DNA of 64,000 nucleotides from Bacteroidales bacterium (GTDB taxonomy: Bacteria; Bacteroidota; Bacteroidia; Bacteroidales; GWA2-32-17): NCBI GenBank assembly GCA_026416095.1, contig JAOAFV010000027.1, forward strand, positions 1 to 64,000, written 5' to 3'. Positions 22,825 through 32,627 of the stretch are shown piece after piece. A program made the translations under genes and the position numbers. Each line of letters opens with the position of its first letter. Position 1 is the stretch's first letter. The notes below the pieces were generated by a model that worked only from the letters and a program-made list of their open reading frames with translations, was not told the origin of the DNA and did no database searches.

Positions 22825-23892
22825 TTCTATTAATTTTTGTTTTTGTAAAATATGTATTTCATTTCTTAAAGTATCAATAACCTTCATCTCTTTTAAATCA
22901 GATAATATTCTTACCGTATTTTCTGTACTTAATGCAGATAATTCTGAAATATCTTTTCTAGATATAAAACCTTCTATTACTTGACTACAAAATACTTCGT
23001 CGCTTAAGTATAATAAAGTATCACATACTCTAGAAAAAGCTTGTTTTGTTGCAATTTTATTCATCCTATCAATTAAAAATAAAATATTTGACGATAATAA
23101 CTCTATTATAGAATGAGAAAATTTAGAATTTTCTCTTGTTATACGTTCAAATTCATTCCTTTCTATAAAATATACTTTCGAATCGGTAAGAGCATTAATA
23201 GTAAATATTTGATAAGATGTATTGAAAAGCAATGAGAGCCCTACAAACTCAAACCCCTTTGCAATTTTAATTATAAAATTGTGAGAGTATAAATTTTCAC
23301 ATGTAAGTTTTACATAGCCATGCTCTATTAAAAATATGTAATTAACATTCGTCTTCTGTTTGCTTATGGTTTCTCCTTTTTTAAAGTATATTGGTTTTTT
23401 TAAAAAAATTTCCACTTCATTATCTTTCAAACATAACGTTTTAAGGTATTTTATTAAATCTACATTATAATTTTCAGTATCACTATTAACTGTTTTTTTT
23501 ATACTATTAATACTTGATTTGTAACTTAAAAAACTCAATATTCTTTTTGCAACTGTTTTTAATATTAAAATTTCTTCGTTCTTAAAAATAGGTTTTTCAG
23601 AAACAATAGGCTTAATATAATACACGTTAATTTCAATTTCGTTCGACTCATGTTTTTCTTTCACTGTCAATTTGAGTTCTGTTTTTTTAAAATCTTCACA
23701 TTTATAAATTACCTGATTATGTTTTATTTCGCATTTACATATTTCACTGTACGACATTAAACTCGGAACATACGAGCAAATTTTTTCTAATATTTCCTTA
23801 GTATCTCTATTTAAATCAATTAACAAATTCTCAATTTCATTTATAATTTCAAAATGTTTACTCAAAAACATTAAGTCGTATATTTTTTTCAA
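22807..23892 (-). CDS. Crp/Fnr-type cyclic-nucleotide-binding transcriptional regulator with an extra N-terminal sensor-like domain
   Basis: PIYFKKGETISKQKTNVNYIFLIEHGYVKLT cNMP-binding fold; C-terminal wHTH ISRKDISELSALSTENTVRILSDLKEMKVI. Confidence 0.85.
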   Translation of the reverse strand: MKKIYDLMFLSKHFEIINEIENLLIDLNRDTKEILEKICSYVPSLMSYSEICKCEIKHNQVIYKCEDFKKTELKLTVKEKHESNEIEINVYYIKPIVSEKPIFKNEEILILKTVAKRILSFLSYKSSINSIKKTVNSDTENYNVDLIKYLKTLCLKDNEVEIFLKKPIYFKKGETISKQKTNVNYIFLIEHGYVKLTCENLYSHNFIIKIAKGFEFVGLSLLFNTSYQIFTINALTDSKVYFIERNEFERITRENSKFSHSIIELLSSNILFLIDRMNKIATKQAFSRVCDTLLYLSDEVFCSQVIEGFISRKDISELSALSTENTVRILSDLKEMKVIDTLRNEIHILQKQKLIELSNRG

Positions 23893-24052
23893 AAGAATAT
23901 AAATCTGTTTAATTTTAGCTTGATATTTATCATTTTTTTTATTAATTGATTTTTCTTCATATAAGTACTTGATTTATAAATACCTAAATTATATTTGTTT
24001 AAAAACATAAAAAAAAATAACAATTTTTTTTTTTTACTAAAAAAAGAGCTTA

Positions 24053-24060
24053 TACTTTTG
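24053..24060 (+). promoter_or_regulatory. Bacteroidota-type -7 box TACTTTTG upstream of second gdhA
   Basis: TAnnTTTG match 29 nt upstream of ATG; no clear -33 box seen. Confidence 0.5.
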
Positions 24061-24088
24061 AAGAGGTTAACTACAAAAAATTAGTATT

Positions 24089-25426
24089 ATGAATGTAGAA
24101 AAAATAATGCAAGAATTAGAATTAAAACATCCTGGCGAGGTAGAATATTTACAAGCAGTAAGAGAAGTTCTTGAATCTATAGAAGAGTTTTACAATAGTA
24201 ACCCGCAATACGAAAAAGCAAAAATAATAGAACGATTAATTGAACCCGATAGAGTTTTAATATTTAAAGTACCTTGGGAAGATGACAAAGGCGAAATTCA
24301 CGTTAATATAGGTTATAGGGTTCAATTTAATAATGCTATAGGGCCATACAAAGGCGGATTGCGTTTTCACCCATCAGTTAATTTAAGTATTTTAAAGTTT
24401 TTAGGATTTGAACAGATTTTCAAAAATGCACTAACAACGCTTTCAATGGGAGGTGCAAAAGGTGGCAGCGATTTTAACCCAAAGGGCAAATCTAACACAG
24501 AAATTATGCGTTTTTGCTACAGTTTCATGTTAGAATTATGGAGAATTATTGGTCCCGATACAGACGTACCTGCTGGCGACATTGGAGTTGGTGCTCGCGA
24601 AATTGGTTATTTATATGGAATGTACAGAAAACTCTTAATGGAAAACACAGGTGTTTTAACAGGTAAGGGTTTAAACTATGGGGGTTCTCTAATTCGCCCA
24701 GAAGCCACTGGTTATGGCGTTGTTTACTTTACCCAAGAAATGCTTAAAACTCGCGGCCTAGACATTAAAGGTAAAAAAGTCGCCTTGTCGGGGTTTGGCA
24801 ATGTAGCATGGGGGGCAGCTAAAAAACTTAATAGCTTAGGAGCAAAAGTAATTACTATTTCAGGCCCTGATGGTTATATTTACGACGAAGAAGGAATAAG
24901 TGGTGAAAAAGTTGATTTTATGTTAGAATTGAGAGCTTCAAACGAAGATATTGTGAAACCATATGCTTATAAATTCAAAAATTCTGTTTTTTACGAAGGT
25001 AAAAAACCATGGGAAGTTCCGTGCGATATTGCTATACCTTGTGCTACACAAAACGAACTAGATAAAACCGATGCAGAAAATCTTGTTAGGAATGGTTGTA
25101 TTTGCGTAACCGAAGGAGCTAACATGCCATGCACTCCAGAGGCTATAGAAGTAATTCAAAAGAATAAGCTCTTATACGCACCTGGTAAAGCTGCTAACGC
25201 TGGAGGCGTTGCTACTAGCGGGCTCGAAATGAGTCAGAATGCTATGAAACTAATGTGGAGCGCCGAAGAAGTTGACAGAAGATTAAATGAAATAATGAAA
25301 AACATACATTCGCAGTGCGTAAAATACGGTACAGAAAGCGATGGATATATAAATTATGTTAAAGGTGCAAATATAGCCGGTTTTATTAAGGTAGCTAATG
25401 CTATGCTCGAACAAGGAATTTATTAA
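24089..25426 (+). CDS. gdhA: Glutamate dehydrogenase, second paralog
   Basis: [68 protein letters not shown]. Confidence 0.96.
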   Translation: MNVEKIMQELELKHPGEVEYLQAVREVLESIEEFYNSNPQYEKAKIIERLIEPDRVLIFKVPWEDDKGEIHVNIGYRVQFNNAIGPYKGGLRFHPSVNLSILKFLGFEQIFKNALTTLSMGGAKGGSDFNPKGKSNTEIMRFCYSFMLELWRIIGPDTDVPAGDIGVGAREIGYLYGMYRKLLMENTGVLTGKGLNYGGSLIRPEATGYGVVYFTQEMLKTRGLDIKGKKVALSGFGNVAWGAAKKLNSLGAKVITISGPDGYIYDEEGISGEKVDFMLELRASNEDIVKPYAYKFKNSVFYEGKKPWEVPCDIAIPCATQNELDKTDAENLVRNGCICVTEGANMPCTPEAIEVIQKNKLLYAPGKAANAGGVATSGLEMSQNAMKLMWSAEEVDRRLNEIMKNIHSQCVKYGTESDGYINYVKGANIAGFIKVANAMLEQGIY

Positions 25427-26101
25427 TATTTACTAAATTTTGAATACCTCTGTTATAATTTAAAATGAAAGAGTTTTAAAATTGTAAAATCGGTAATTTG
25501 AGCTTAGGAAAGATAGCTTTAGAAGGGAAATAATACATTTAAGTAAATTTAAAAAAAAGAATTTATTGAAAGTAATTATAAAAAACAAAAGAAAATATAC
25601 ATAACTTTAACTTGGTGAAAAAATTCAGAAGAGGTAAACATATTTACAAAAAGGTTATATGCAATAGGTTTGTAAGGGTTTTATGACAACATTTTGGAAG
25701 ATATTGGTTTTTAATCATACTCAGTTGAAAAAAGTTATTTTTTGGTAATTTTATAAAGGCCTTAAAGAATTTTTAGTTCGAAAAAATTAAAAAATTGAAT
25801 TTTCTATAGATTATTTGATTTGTGTAAAAAACTTAACTAGTAAAAGGAATCTGAGAATTTCAAAAATTACAAAAATTTTAAATAATAATTTATCACAATT
25901 ACAGCTATTGTAATTCTGTAACTTTTCTGTTAGTAATTGAACTTGCTTATCAAATTAAACTTATTTAAACTAACTTGCTGCATTTCTTAGAGAAGTTATA
26001 AAATCAATCTGCTTCTAAATTTTTTCTTTTTTAATATAACAAACAAATAAGATTAATAACCTTTCAAATTAAAAGAAAAACCCTTCACTTAAAAAAAAAT
26101 T

Positions 26102-26203
26102 AGACCTTTGCAAAATCTTTTGCAAAGGTCCTAGAATATTTTGGAAAACATTAATTTTTTTCTATTACAGTTAAATTATTTTTAGGTAGTTTTGCAAAGG
26201 TCT
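26102..26203. mobile_element. MITE-like element or IS remnant with 14-bp terminal inverted repeats AGACCTTTGCAAAA
   Basis: Left end 26102-26115 AGACCTTTGCAAAA; right end 26190-26203 TTTTGCAAAGGTCT; extra internal inverted copy at 26118-26130. Confidence 0.5.
26103..26130 (-). terminator. Candidate rho-independent terminator downstream of dnaK, formed by a perfect 13-bp palindrome
   Basis: GACCTTTGCAAAA-TC-TTTTGCAAAGGTC; on minus strand followed by TAATTTTTTTTT. Confidence 0.55.
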
Positions 26204-26230
26204 CAATTAAAAAGACAAAACTTGACATAA

Positions 26231-28135
26231 TTACTTAACTTCCTCAAAATCGGCATCGGTAACATTTGCATCTTCAGTTGTCGATGAAGATTGAGTTTTT
26301 TCTGAAGTTGTACTTCTAGAACCGGAAGTATTCGCACCTGCTCTATACATTTCTTCTGTTGCTTTATGGAAAACATTATTAAGCTCTGCCATTGCTTTAT
26401 CAATTTCAGATATGTCTTGGCGCTGATGAGCATCTTTTAATCTTTGCAAAGCACTTTCTATTTGACTTTTTTTATCGGCAGGTATTTTATCGCCAAATTC
26501 TTTTAGTTGTTTTTCAGTTTGATAAATTAAAGAATCAGCTGCGTTAAGTTTATCGATACGTTCACGCATTTTTCTGTCTTCTTCTGCATATTTTTGAGCT
26601 TCTGCTTTCATTCTTTCAATTTCTTCTTTAGTCAATCCAGAAGAAGCCTCAATTCTAATACTTTGTTGTTTACCAGTAGCTTTATCTTTAGCCGATACAT
26701 TTAATATTCCATTTGCATCGATATCGAAAGTTACTTCAATTTGAGGTACACCTCTAGGAGCTGGAGGAATACCATCAAGATGGAAACGACCTATTGTTTT
26801 ATTATCTTTTGCCATTGTACGTTCTCCTTGTAACACATGAATTTCAACAGTAGTTTGATTATCGGCTGCGGTGGTAAAGACTTCGGTACGGCGAGTTGGT
26901 ATTGTGGTATTTGCTTCAATTAATTTTGTCATTACACCGCCAAGTGTTTCTATACCAAGAGATATAGGAATTACATCAAGTAATAACATGTCTTTAACTT
27001 CGCCCGAAATAATAGCTCCTTGAATAGCGGCACCAATTGCCACTGCTTCATCGGGATTAACGCTCTTATTAGGTACTTTTCCAAAGAAATCTTGTACTAT
27101 TTTTTGTACATATGGAATACGAGTTGAGCCGCCTACTAGAATAACTTCGTCAATATCTTCCGGTCTTAAATTAGCTGCTTTCAATGCAATACGACAGGGT
27201 TCTATAGTTTTTTGAACGAGATCATCGATTAACTGTTCAAACTTTGCACGAGTAAGTGTTTTTACTAGATGTTTTGGAACGCCATCAACTGGAATTATAT
27301 ATGGTAAATTAATTTCTGTAGTTGTAGAAGTTGAGAGTTCTATTTTAGCTCTTTCGGCGGCTTCTTTAAGGCGCTGTAATGCCATTGGATCTTTTCTTAA
27401 GTCAACACCTTCTTCTTTCTTAAATTCTTCGGCAAGCCAATCAACAATTCTTTGATCAAAATCATCGCCGCCTAAATGTGTATCGCCACTAGTACTTTTA
27501 ACTTCAAGCACATTATCGCCAATTTCAAGTATAGATATATCGAAGGTACCACCTCCCAAGTCGTATACAGCAATTTTCATGTCTTTCTTTGCCTTATCAA
27601 GACCAAAAGCTAAAGCTGATGCTGTTGGCTCATTAATTATACGACGTACTTTTAAACCAGCTATTTCGCCCGCTTCTTTAGTTGCTTGTCTTTGTGCATC
27701 ATTAAAATATGCAGGTACAGTAATCACGGCTTCAGTAACTTCGTGTCCTAAATAATCTTCTGCTGTTTTTTTCATTTTCTGCAATATCATTGCAGATATT
27801 TCTTGAGGGGTATAAGTTCTATCTTTTATTTTAACTCGAGGAGTATTATTTTCGCCTCTTACTACTTCGTAAGGCACTCTTTTAATTTCTTCTATTACCT
27901 CATCGTAAGTATTGCCCATAAAACGTTTTATGGAATATACTGTATTTTTAGGATTAATTATTGCCTGTCGCTTTGCAGGATCTCCTACTTTACGTTCGCC
28001 ATTATCCAAAAAAGCAACTACCGAAGGAGTTGTTCTTTTCCCTTCGCTATTAGTAATAACAGTAACATCTTTACCTTCAACAACGGCAACGCAAGAGTTA
28101 GTTGTTCCTAAATCTATTCCTATTATTTTTCCCAT
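26231..28135 (-). CDS. dnaK: Molecular chaperone DnaK (Hsp70)
   Basis: [21 protein letters not shown]; full-length Hsp70; track start (28165) is 10 codons upstream of the canonical MGKIIGID start. Confidence 0.98.
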   Translation of the reverse strand: MGKIIGIDLGTTNSCVAVVEGKDVTVITNSEGKRTTPSVVAFLDNGERKVGDPAKRQAIINPKNTVYSIKRFMGNTYDEVIEEIKRVPYEVVRGENNTPRVKIKDRTYTPQEISAMILQKMKKTAEDYLGHEVTEAVITVPAYFNDAQRQATKEAGEIAGLKVRRIINEPTASALAFGLDKAKKDMKIAVYDLGGGTFDISILEIGDNVLEVKSTSGDTHLGGDDFDQRIVDWLAEEFKKEEGVDLRKDPMALQRLKEAAERAKIELSTSTTTEINLPYIIPVDGVPKHLVKTLTRAKFEQLIDDLVQKTIEPCRIALKAANLRPEDIDEVILVGGSTRIPYVQKIVQDFFGKVPNKSVNPDEAVAIGAAIQGAIISGEVKDMLLLDVIPISLGIETLGGVMTKLIEANTTIPTRRTEVFTTAADNQTTVEIHVLQGERTMAKDNKTIGRFHLDGIPPAPRGVPQIEVTFDIDANGILNVSAKDKATGKQQSIRIEASSGLTKEEIERMKAEAQKYAEEDRKMRERIDKLNAADSLIYQTEKQLKEFGDKIPADKKSQIESALQRLKDAHQRQDISEIDKAMAELNNVFHKATEEMYRAGANTSGSRSTTSEKTQSSSTTEDANVTDADFEEVK

Positions 28136-28214
28136 AGTATTATATTTTTTTGTTAAAAATAACAATAATTATGCCATTGTTTTAAAAGTTAGAATTCTGA
28201 AAAAATGTCAGTTT

Positions 28215-29231
28215 TTAAGGAAAATTATTCCAATTTGAATGATAAAAATCAAGAAATTTTAAATGCTTAGTATATTGGCTATTAGCAATTGAATCAACAG
28301 TTCGCTGATTTAATGAATCTATTTTACTGTACTTTGTAAATCGCGAAGTAAACAACCCAATGCCATTAGAAATATTATTATAAAGAGGCTTATCTACAAC
28401 AACACCAGAAACCGGTTCAATTGATTGCAAATATGCAAAATATTCCTGACTTCCAACGTAAATAATTATTTGAGTAGCTTTTTTTGCAACAACTCTATAA
28501 AGTAGATTAGCATTATTATTTTTTATTTTATTTTTCAAAGTTTCATAAAACGATATGGATGGATAAGATACTGTAATTTCTTCATTTCCTTCGATTGTAG
28601 CTGTAATATTTTTAGACAAATAAATATCAAGGTGCTTTTTTACAGTATCATCTGGAAATACTTCGTAATAATAAAATCTTAAAAACGTTTGAAATATTTT
28701 GCCATATTTTGGAGTTTTAAATACTACTTTAATATAAGAATTTTGTTGAGGTATAATGGATGATGTAGTTTGATTCTTTATGTAAAGTTCATTTCCTGGA
28801 ATAAGATACGTTTCGGCTTCAACAGTTTTATTTTCAATATTAACCTTTAGTTTATATTTAGCAAACATATTTAGAGGTTCCTTTGTAACAAAATAATAAT
28901 TTTTACTATTCGAAAAAACTCCCTCATCTCTATGTATTATTGAATCTTTAACCAAAGTAATAACCTTTGTTAAAGAAGTACCATTCCATTCTTCAAGAAA
29001 AACATTTACGGGTTTACTATAATAAAAAGAATCAGGAATTTTAGCCATTTCATAAGCATTACCGGCACCAAGAAAGGCTTTACTAACTCTTACTATTTGA
29101 ATAGTATCGGCAGGATCAAGAATGCCATATACAACTGTAATATCGCGCCAATTATCTTGAACATTAACATCTGTATTACAAGAAATAAGAAAAAGTAAAA
29201 AAAACACAAAAAATATTATGTTATCTCGCAT
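28215..29231 (-). CDS. Putative lipoprotein, DUF4249-like
   Basis: Internal Met gives MRDNIIFFVFFLLFLISCNTD lipobox signal; -7 box TATCTTTG on minus strand at 29250-29257 supports start near 29231. Confidence 0.6.
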   Translation of the reverse strand: MRDNIIFFVFFLLFLISCNTDVNVQDNWRDITVVYGILDPADTIQIVRVSKAFLGAGNAYEMAKIPDSFYYSKPVNVFLEEWNGTSLTKVITLVKDSIIHRDEGVFSNSKNYYFVTKEPLNMFAKYKLKVNIENKTVEAETYLIPGNELYIKNQTTSSIIPQQNSYIKVVFKTPKYGKIFQTFLRFYYYEVFPDDTVKKHLDIYLSKNITATIEGNEEITVSYPSISFYETLKNKIKNNNANLLYRVVAKKATQIIIYVGSQEYFAYLQSIEPVSGVVVDKPLYNNISNGIGLFTSRFTKYSKIDSLNQRTVDSIANSQYTKHLKFLDFYHSNWNNFP

Positions 29232-29273
29232 AAAAAGTAGAAATTTGCACAAAGATATATAAATTATTTTAAA

Positions 29274-30086
29274 ATGGAATTTAAACAACTAAAAAAAATA
29301 ACAACTCATGTTTTATGGGAAATGAAGTTAAGAGGAGAAAAAATTACTATGCTAACGGCTTACGATTATACAATGGCAAAGATACTAGATAAAGCTGGAA
29401 TCGACGTAATACTGGTTGGCGATTCTGCTTCGAATGTAATGGCAGGCTATGATACTACAATCCCAATAACACTCGATGCAATGATTTACCATGGTGCAGC
29501 AGTTGTTAGGGGCACAAAAAGAGCATTAGTAGTTGTAGATATGCCATTTGGTACCTATCAGGGTAACAGCTTAGAAGCATTACATTCTGCTATAAGAATA
29601 ATGAAAGAAACAGGTGCTTCAGCTGTCAAACTTGAAGGAGGCGAAGAAATAAAAGAAAGCGTGCAAAGAATACTATCGGCAGGTATTCCGGTTATGGCTC
29701 ATCTCGGCTTAACACCCCAAAGTATTCATAAATTTGGCACTTACTCTGTAAGAGCTAAAGACGAAAAAGAAGCAGAGAAGCTTATTAGCGATGCTATGCT
29801 TCTTGATGAACTTGGATGTTTTGCTTTAGTTTTGGAAAAAGTTCCCGCAACTTTAGCCGAAAAAGTAACTAAAATGGTTAGAATGCCTGTAATAGGAATT
29901 GGTGCAGGCAATAAAGTTGATGGACAAGTGTTGGTTCTTCACGATATGCTGGGATTAACAACAGAATTTTCGCCACGTTTTTTAAGAAGATACCACAACC
30001 TTGCCGAAGAAATTACTAAATCGGTAATCAAATACATTAATGATGTAAAAACAGGAAATTTTCCAAATGAAAATGAACAATATTAA
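29274..30086 (+). CDS. panB: 3-methyl-2-oxobutanoate hydroxymethyltransferase
   Basis: [54 protein letters not shown]. Confidence 0.97.
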   Translation: MEFKQLKKITTHVLWEMKLRGEKITMLTAYDYTMAKILDKAGIDVILVGDSASNVMAGYDTTIPITLDAMIYHGAAVVRGTKRALVVVDMPFGTYQGNSLEALHSAIRIMKETGASAVKLEGGEEIKESVQRILSAGIPVMAHLGLTPQSIHKFGTYSVRAKDEKEAEKLISDAMLLDELGCFALVLEKVPATLAEKVTKMVRMPVIGIGAGNKVDGQVLVLHDMLGLTTEFSPRFLRRYHNLAEEITKSVIKYINDVKTGNFPNENEQY

Positions 30087-30089
30087 AAA

Positions 30090-30788
30090 ATGTATTTTTT
30101 TACTGAAAATCGAATAATTTATGAAGATAATCATATTTTAGCAATAAATAAATTAGCGGGCGAACTTGTACAATCAGATGCAAAAGGAGATATATCTTTA
30201 GAAGAAATAGTAAAACTATACATAAAAGAAAAAAATTCGAAACCAGGAAATGTTTTTTTAGGTGTAGTTCATAGATTAGACAGGCCGGTAAGTGGACTTT
30301 TATTATTTGCTAAAACAAGTAAATCTCTTGCACGCTTTAATAAAATGCAACAAGAAAGAAAAATTAAAAAACTATATATTGCGTTAACCTTAGAGGCACC
30401 TCCGGTAAAAACAGGTGTTTTAAAAAATTACATTATAAAAGCTCCAAATAAAAATATATCAAAAATTGTATCGGAATCTAATAAAAATGCAAAATTAGCA
30501 ATTCTTGAATACGAAATAATTCCAGGTAATGGTATATATATATGGAAAATAAATCTTATTACCGGCCGACATCATCAAATAAGGTGTCAACTTGCTCATA
30601 TCGGTTGTCCAATTTTGAACGATGTGAAATATGGATTTAAAAAAAGTTATAAAACAGATAAAATATATTTACATTCTTATTCAATGGAATTCACTCACCC
30701 AGTAAAAAAAGAAAATATGAAATTAACAGCCCCTCTTCCTACAGACGATGAAATGTGGCTAAGAGTAGAAAAATTTATTTATCCTTAA
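30090..30788 (+). CDS. RluA-family pseudouridine synthase
   Basis: VVHRLDRPVSGLLLFAKTSKSLARF; INLITGRHHQIRCQLAHIGCPILND. Confidence 0.93.
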   Translation: MYFFTENRIIYEDNHILAINKLAGELVQSDAKGDISLEEIVKLYIKEKNSKPGNVFLGVVHRLDRPVSGLLLFAKTSKSLARFNKMQQERKIKKLYIALTLEAPPVKTGVLKNYIIKAPNKNISKIVSESNKNAKLAILEYEIIPGNGIYIWKINLITGRHHQIRCQLAHIGCPILNDVKYGFKKSYKTDKIYLHSYSMEFTHPVKKENMKLTAPLPTDDEMWLRVEKFIYP

Positions 30789-31497
30789 AATTATTTTCTT
30801 TTATAAAAAATTCTATTTCTTTTTTAGATAATTTTTTAATGTTTGTAATTATATATTTTCTTTCAACTATCTTTTTATATTTATTAATTTCAGTTATTAT
30901 TGAATTCATTACTTCTTTCACATCTTCTTCAATTGGTAATAAAAAAAGCATAGTAGTATAACCTTCATTAAAATTTATTTCTTCAACTACACCTTTATAA
31001 TTTTCAAGTACAATTTTAGTTTCTATTTCAATAATTTTTTTCAAAGAATCATCTAATTCAACAACATGCAAAAACACAACAAAAAAACGTAATTTATCGT
31101 CTACTCCACCCAAGCCTGTCGATATTATTACCTGATGTTGCTCCAATAATTCTGACTCTAGCAACACTCGATTTTCTATCAATGCTAATTTAGCCCAATT
31201 TTTTAATTCGTCATCACAAGTATTATAAAAATTTTCAATTATTCTATAAGCTTCTGGCTTTGGAATTGAAGCTAATTCTGCAAGAATTCTCTTTATCTCG
31301 TCTATTGAATCATTATTTGATAAATTACTTGCCTTTGAAATTACTTGTTCGTAATTTATACCCTCTCTCTTAACTTTTTGAGATAAGTTAAAATATTCTA
31401 ATTGTGTATTAAGTGGTATATTTTCCGATATAATATTTATTTTATCTACTTTAATATTCGCAATTTCTTGTAATATTTGTTGAACTTTATCTTTCAT
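30775..31497 (-). CDS. Conserved-looking hypothetical protein
   Basis: ORF track, 240 aa; no family recognised. Confidence 0.65.
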   Translation of the reverse strand: MKDKVQQILQEIANIKVDKINIISENIPLNTQLEYFNLSQKVKREGINYEQVISKASNLSNNDSIDEIKRILAELASIPKPEAYRIIENFYNTCDDELKNWAKLALIENRVLLESELLEQHQVIISTGLGGVDDKLRFFVVFLHVVELDDSLKKIIEIETKIVLENYKGVVEEINFNEGYTTMLFLLPIEEDVKEVMNSIITEINKYKKIVERKYIITNIKKLSKKEIEFFIKENNFKDK

Positions 31498-31873
31498 CTA
31501 TTACAAATAGGTTTATACATACAAATATAACTCATTTTATAATTAGTTTACAACTTTTCTTTGTAACTTTTTAACTCTCTTCACATTAAAAACTAATTTG
31601 TAAAAAATTAGATGTGTTTTTAAAAATTGAGATCTGTAAAAAATTTTAAACACCCATTCATTTCATTTTACAAAAAAATAAAACCCAAACGAATAAGCTA
31701 ATTACAACTGAGATTCTATTCCTAAAACCATTACGTTTAAATAACATAAACTCATTTATAATAATAATAATTTTACAAAATTAGTACTATTATTCTTATA
31801 TTGCAAATAATCTACTACTCAATGTTTATACTTTTTTTAACTCTTTTTAATATTTTTGGTATGTAAATTTAAC

Positions 31874-31881
31874 TAACTTTG
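31874..31881 (+). promoter_or_regulatory. -7 box TAACTTTG upstream of gldF
   Basis: TAnnTTTG match, 11 nt gap to ATG at 31893. Confidence 0.45.
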
Positions 31882-31892
31882 CATGTTAAAAT

Positions 31893-32627
31893 ATGTACGC
31901 TTTATTCAAAAAAGAATTTTTATCTTTCTTTGCTGGGATTACAGGTTACGTAGTAATTATATTTTTTTTAGTACTTAATAGCGTTTTATTATGGATTATA
32001 CCTGGTCCTTTTAATATTATTGAAGTTGGATATGCCACACTTGATAGTTTTTTTACTTTGGCTCCATGGATATTTTTATTTTTAGTACCTGCCATAACAA
32101 TGAAAATGTTTGCAGAAGAAAAAAAAACTGGTACTCTTGATACAATTTTAGCTAAACCTATTTCAGATTTACAAATAGTTCTTGCAAAATTTTTTACTGG
32201 CGTATTACTTGTAATTGTTTCTTTATTTCCAACTGTAATATATTTTATTACACTTTACCTAATAAGTAATCCTGTCGGGAACATTGACACAGGAAGCATT
32301 TTCGGTTCTTATATTGGTTTATTTTTTCTTGCTAGTATTTATGTTTCAATAGGAATATTTGCTTCTTCGCTTACCGATAATCAGATAATTGCCTTTTTAA
32401 CAGGAGCAATTTTTTGTTTTATATTATTTTTTGCTTTTGACTCATTAACTACATTACCATTATTAAAACCTTTTTCTTATTTTCTAATAAACTTAGGGAT
32501 TAATGAGCATTATAAATCGATTAGCAAAGGAGTTTTAGACACCAGAGATATAGTTTATTTTCTAAGTATGATTTCTATATTTATCATTCTCACAAAGATA
32601 AAATTAGCGAGCAGAAAATGGAAGTAA
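31893..32627 (+). CDS. gldF: Gliding-motility-type ABC transporter permease GldF
   Basis: ABC-2 permease topology; EEKKTGTLDTILAKPISDLQIVLAKF; followed by gldG. Confidence 0.88.
   Translation: MYALFKKEFLSFFAGITGYVVIIFFLVLNSVLLWIIPGPFNIIEVGYATLDSFFTLAPWIFLFLVPAITMKMFAEEKKTGTLDTILAKPISDLQIVLAKFFTGVLLVIVSLFPTVIYFITLYLISNPVGNIDTGSIFGSYIGLFFLASIYVSIGIFASSLTDNQIIAFLTGAIFCFILFFAFDSLTTLPLLKPFSYFLINLGINEHYKSISKGVLDTRDIVYFLSMISIFIILTKIKLASRKWK

Noticed and set aside
25675-25682. TAGGTTTG -7-like box inside the gap after gdhA, considered as an ncRNA promoter
   Set aside because: No -33 TTTG at proper spacing and no structured RNA recognised downstream.
26203-26433. 76-aa minus-strand ORF near the inverted repeat, considered as a transposase fragment
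   Set aside because: Overlaps the dnaK C-terminus in another frame; low complexity, no transposase motif.
27803-28238. Two overlapping plus-strand ORFs of 102 and 108 aa
   Set aside because: Mostly antisense to the dnaK 5' region, which is unambiguous on the other strand.
31615-31660. Imperfect inverted repeat GTGTTTTTAAAAATT...AATTTTAAACAC
   Set aside because: AT-rich and imperfect; expected by chance at this base composition.
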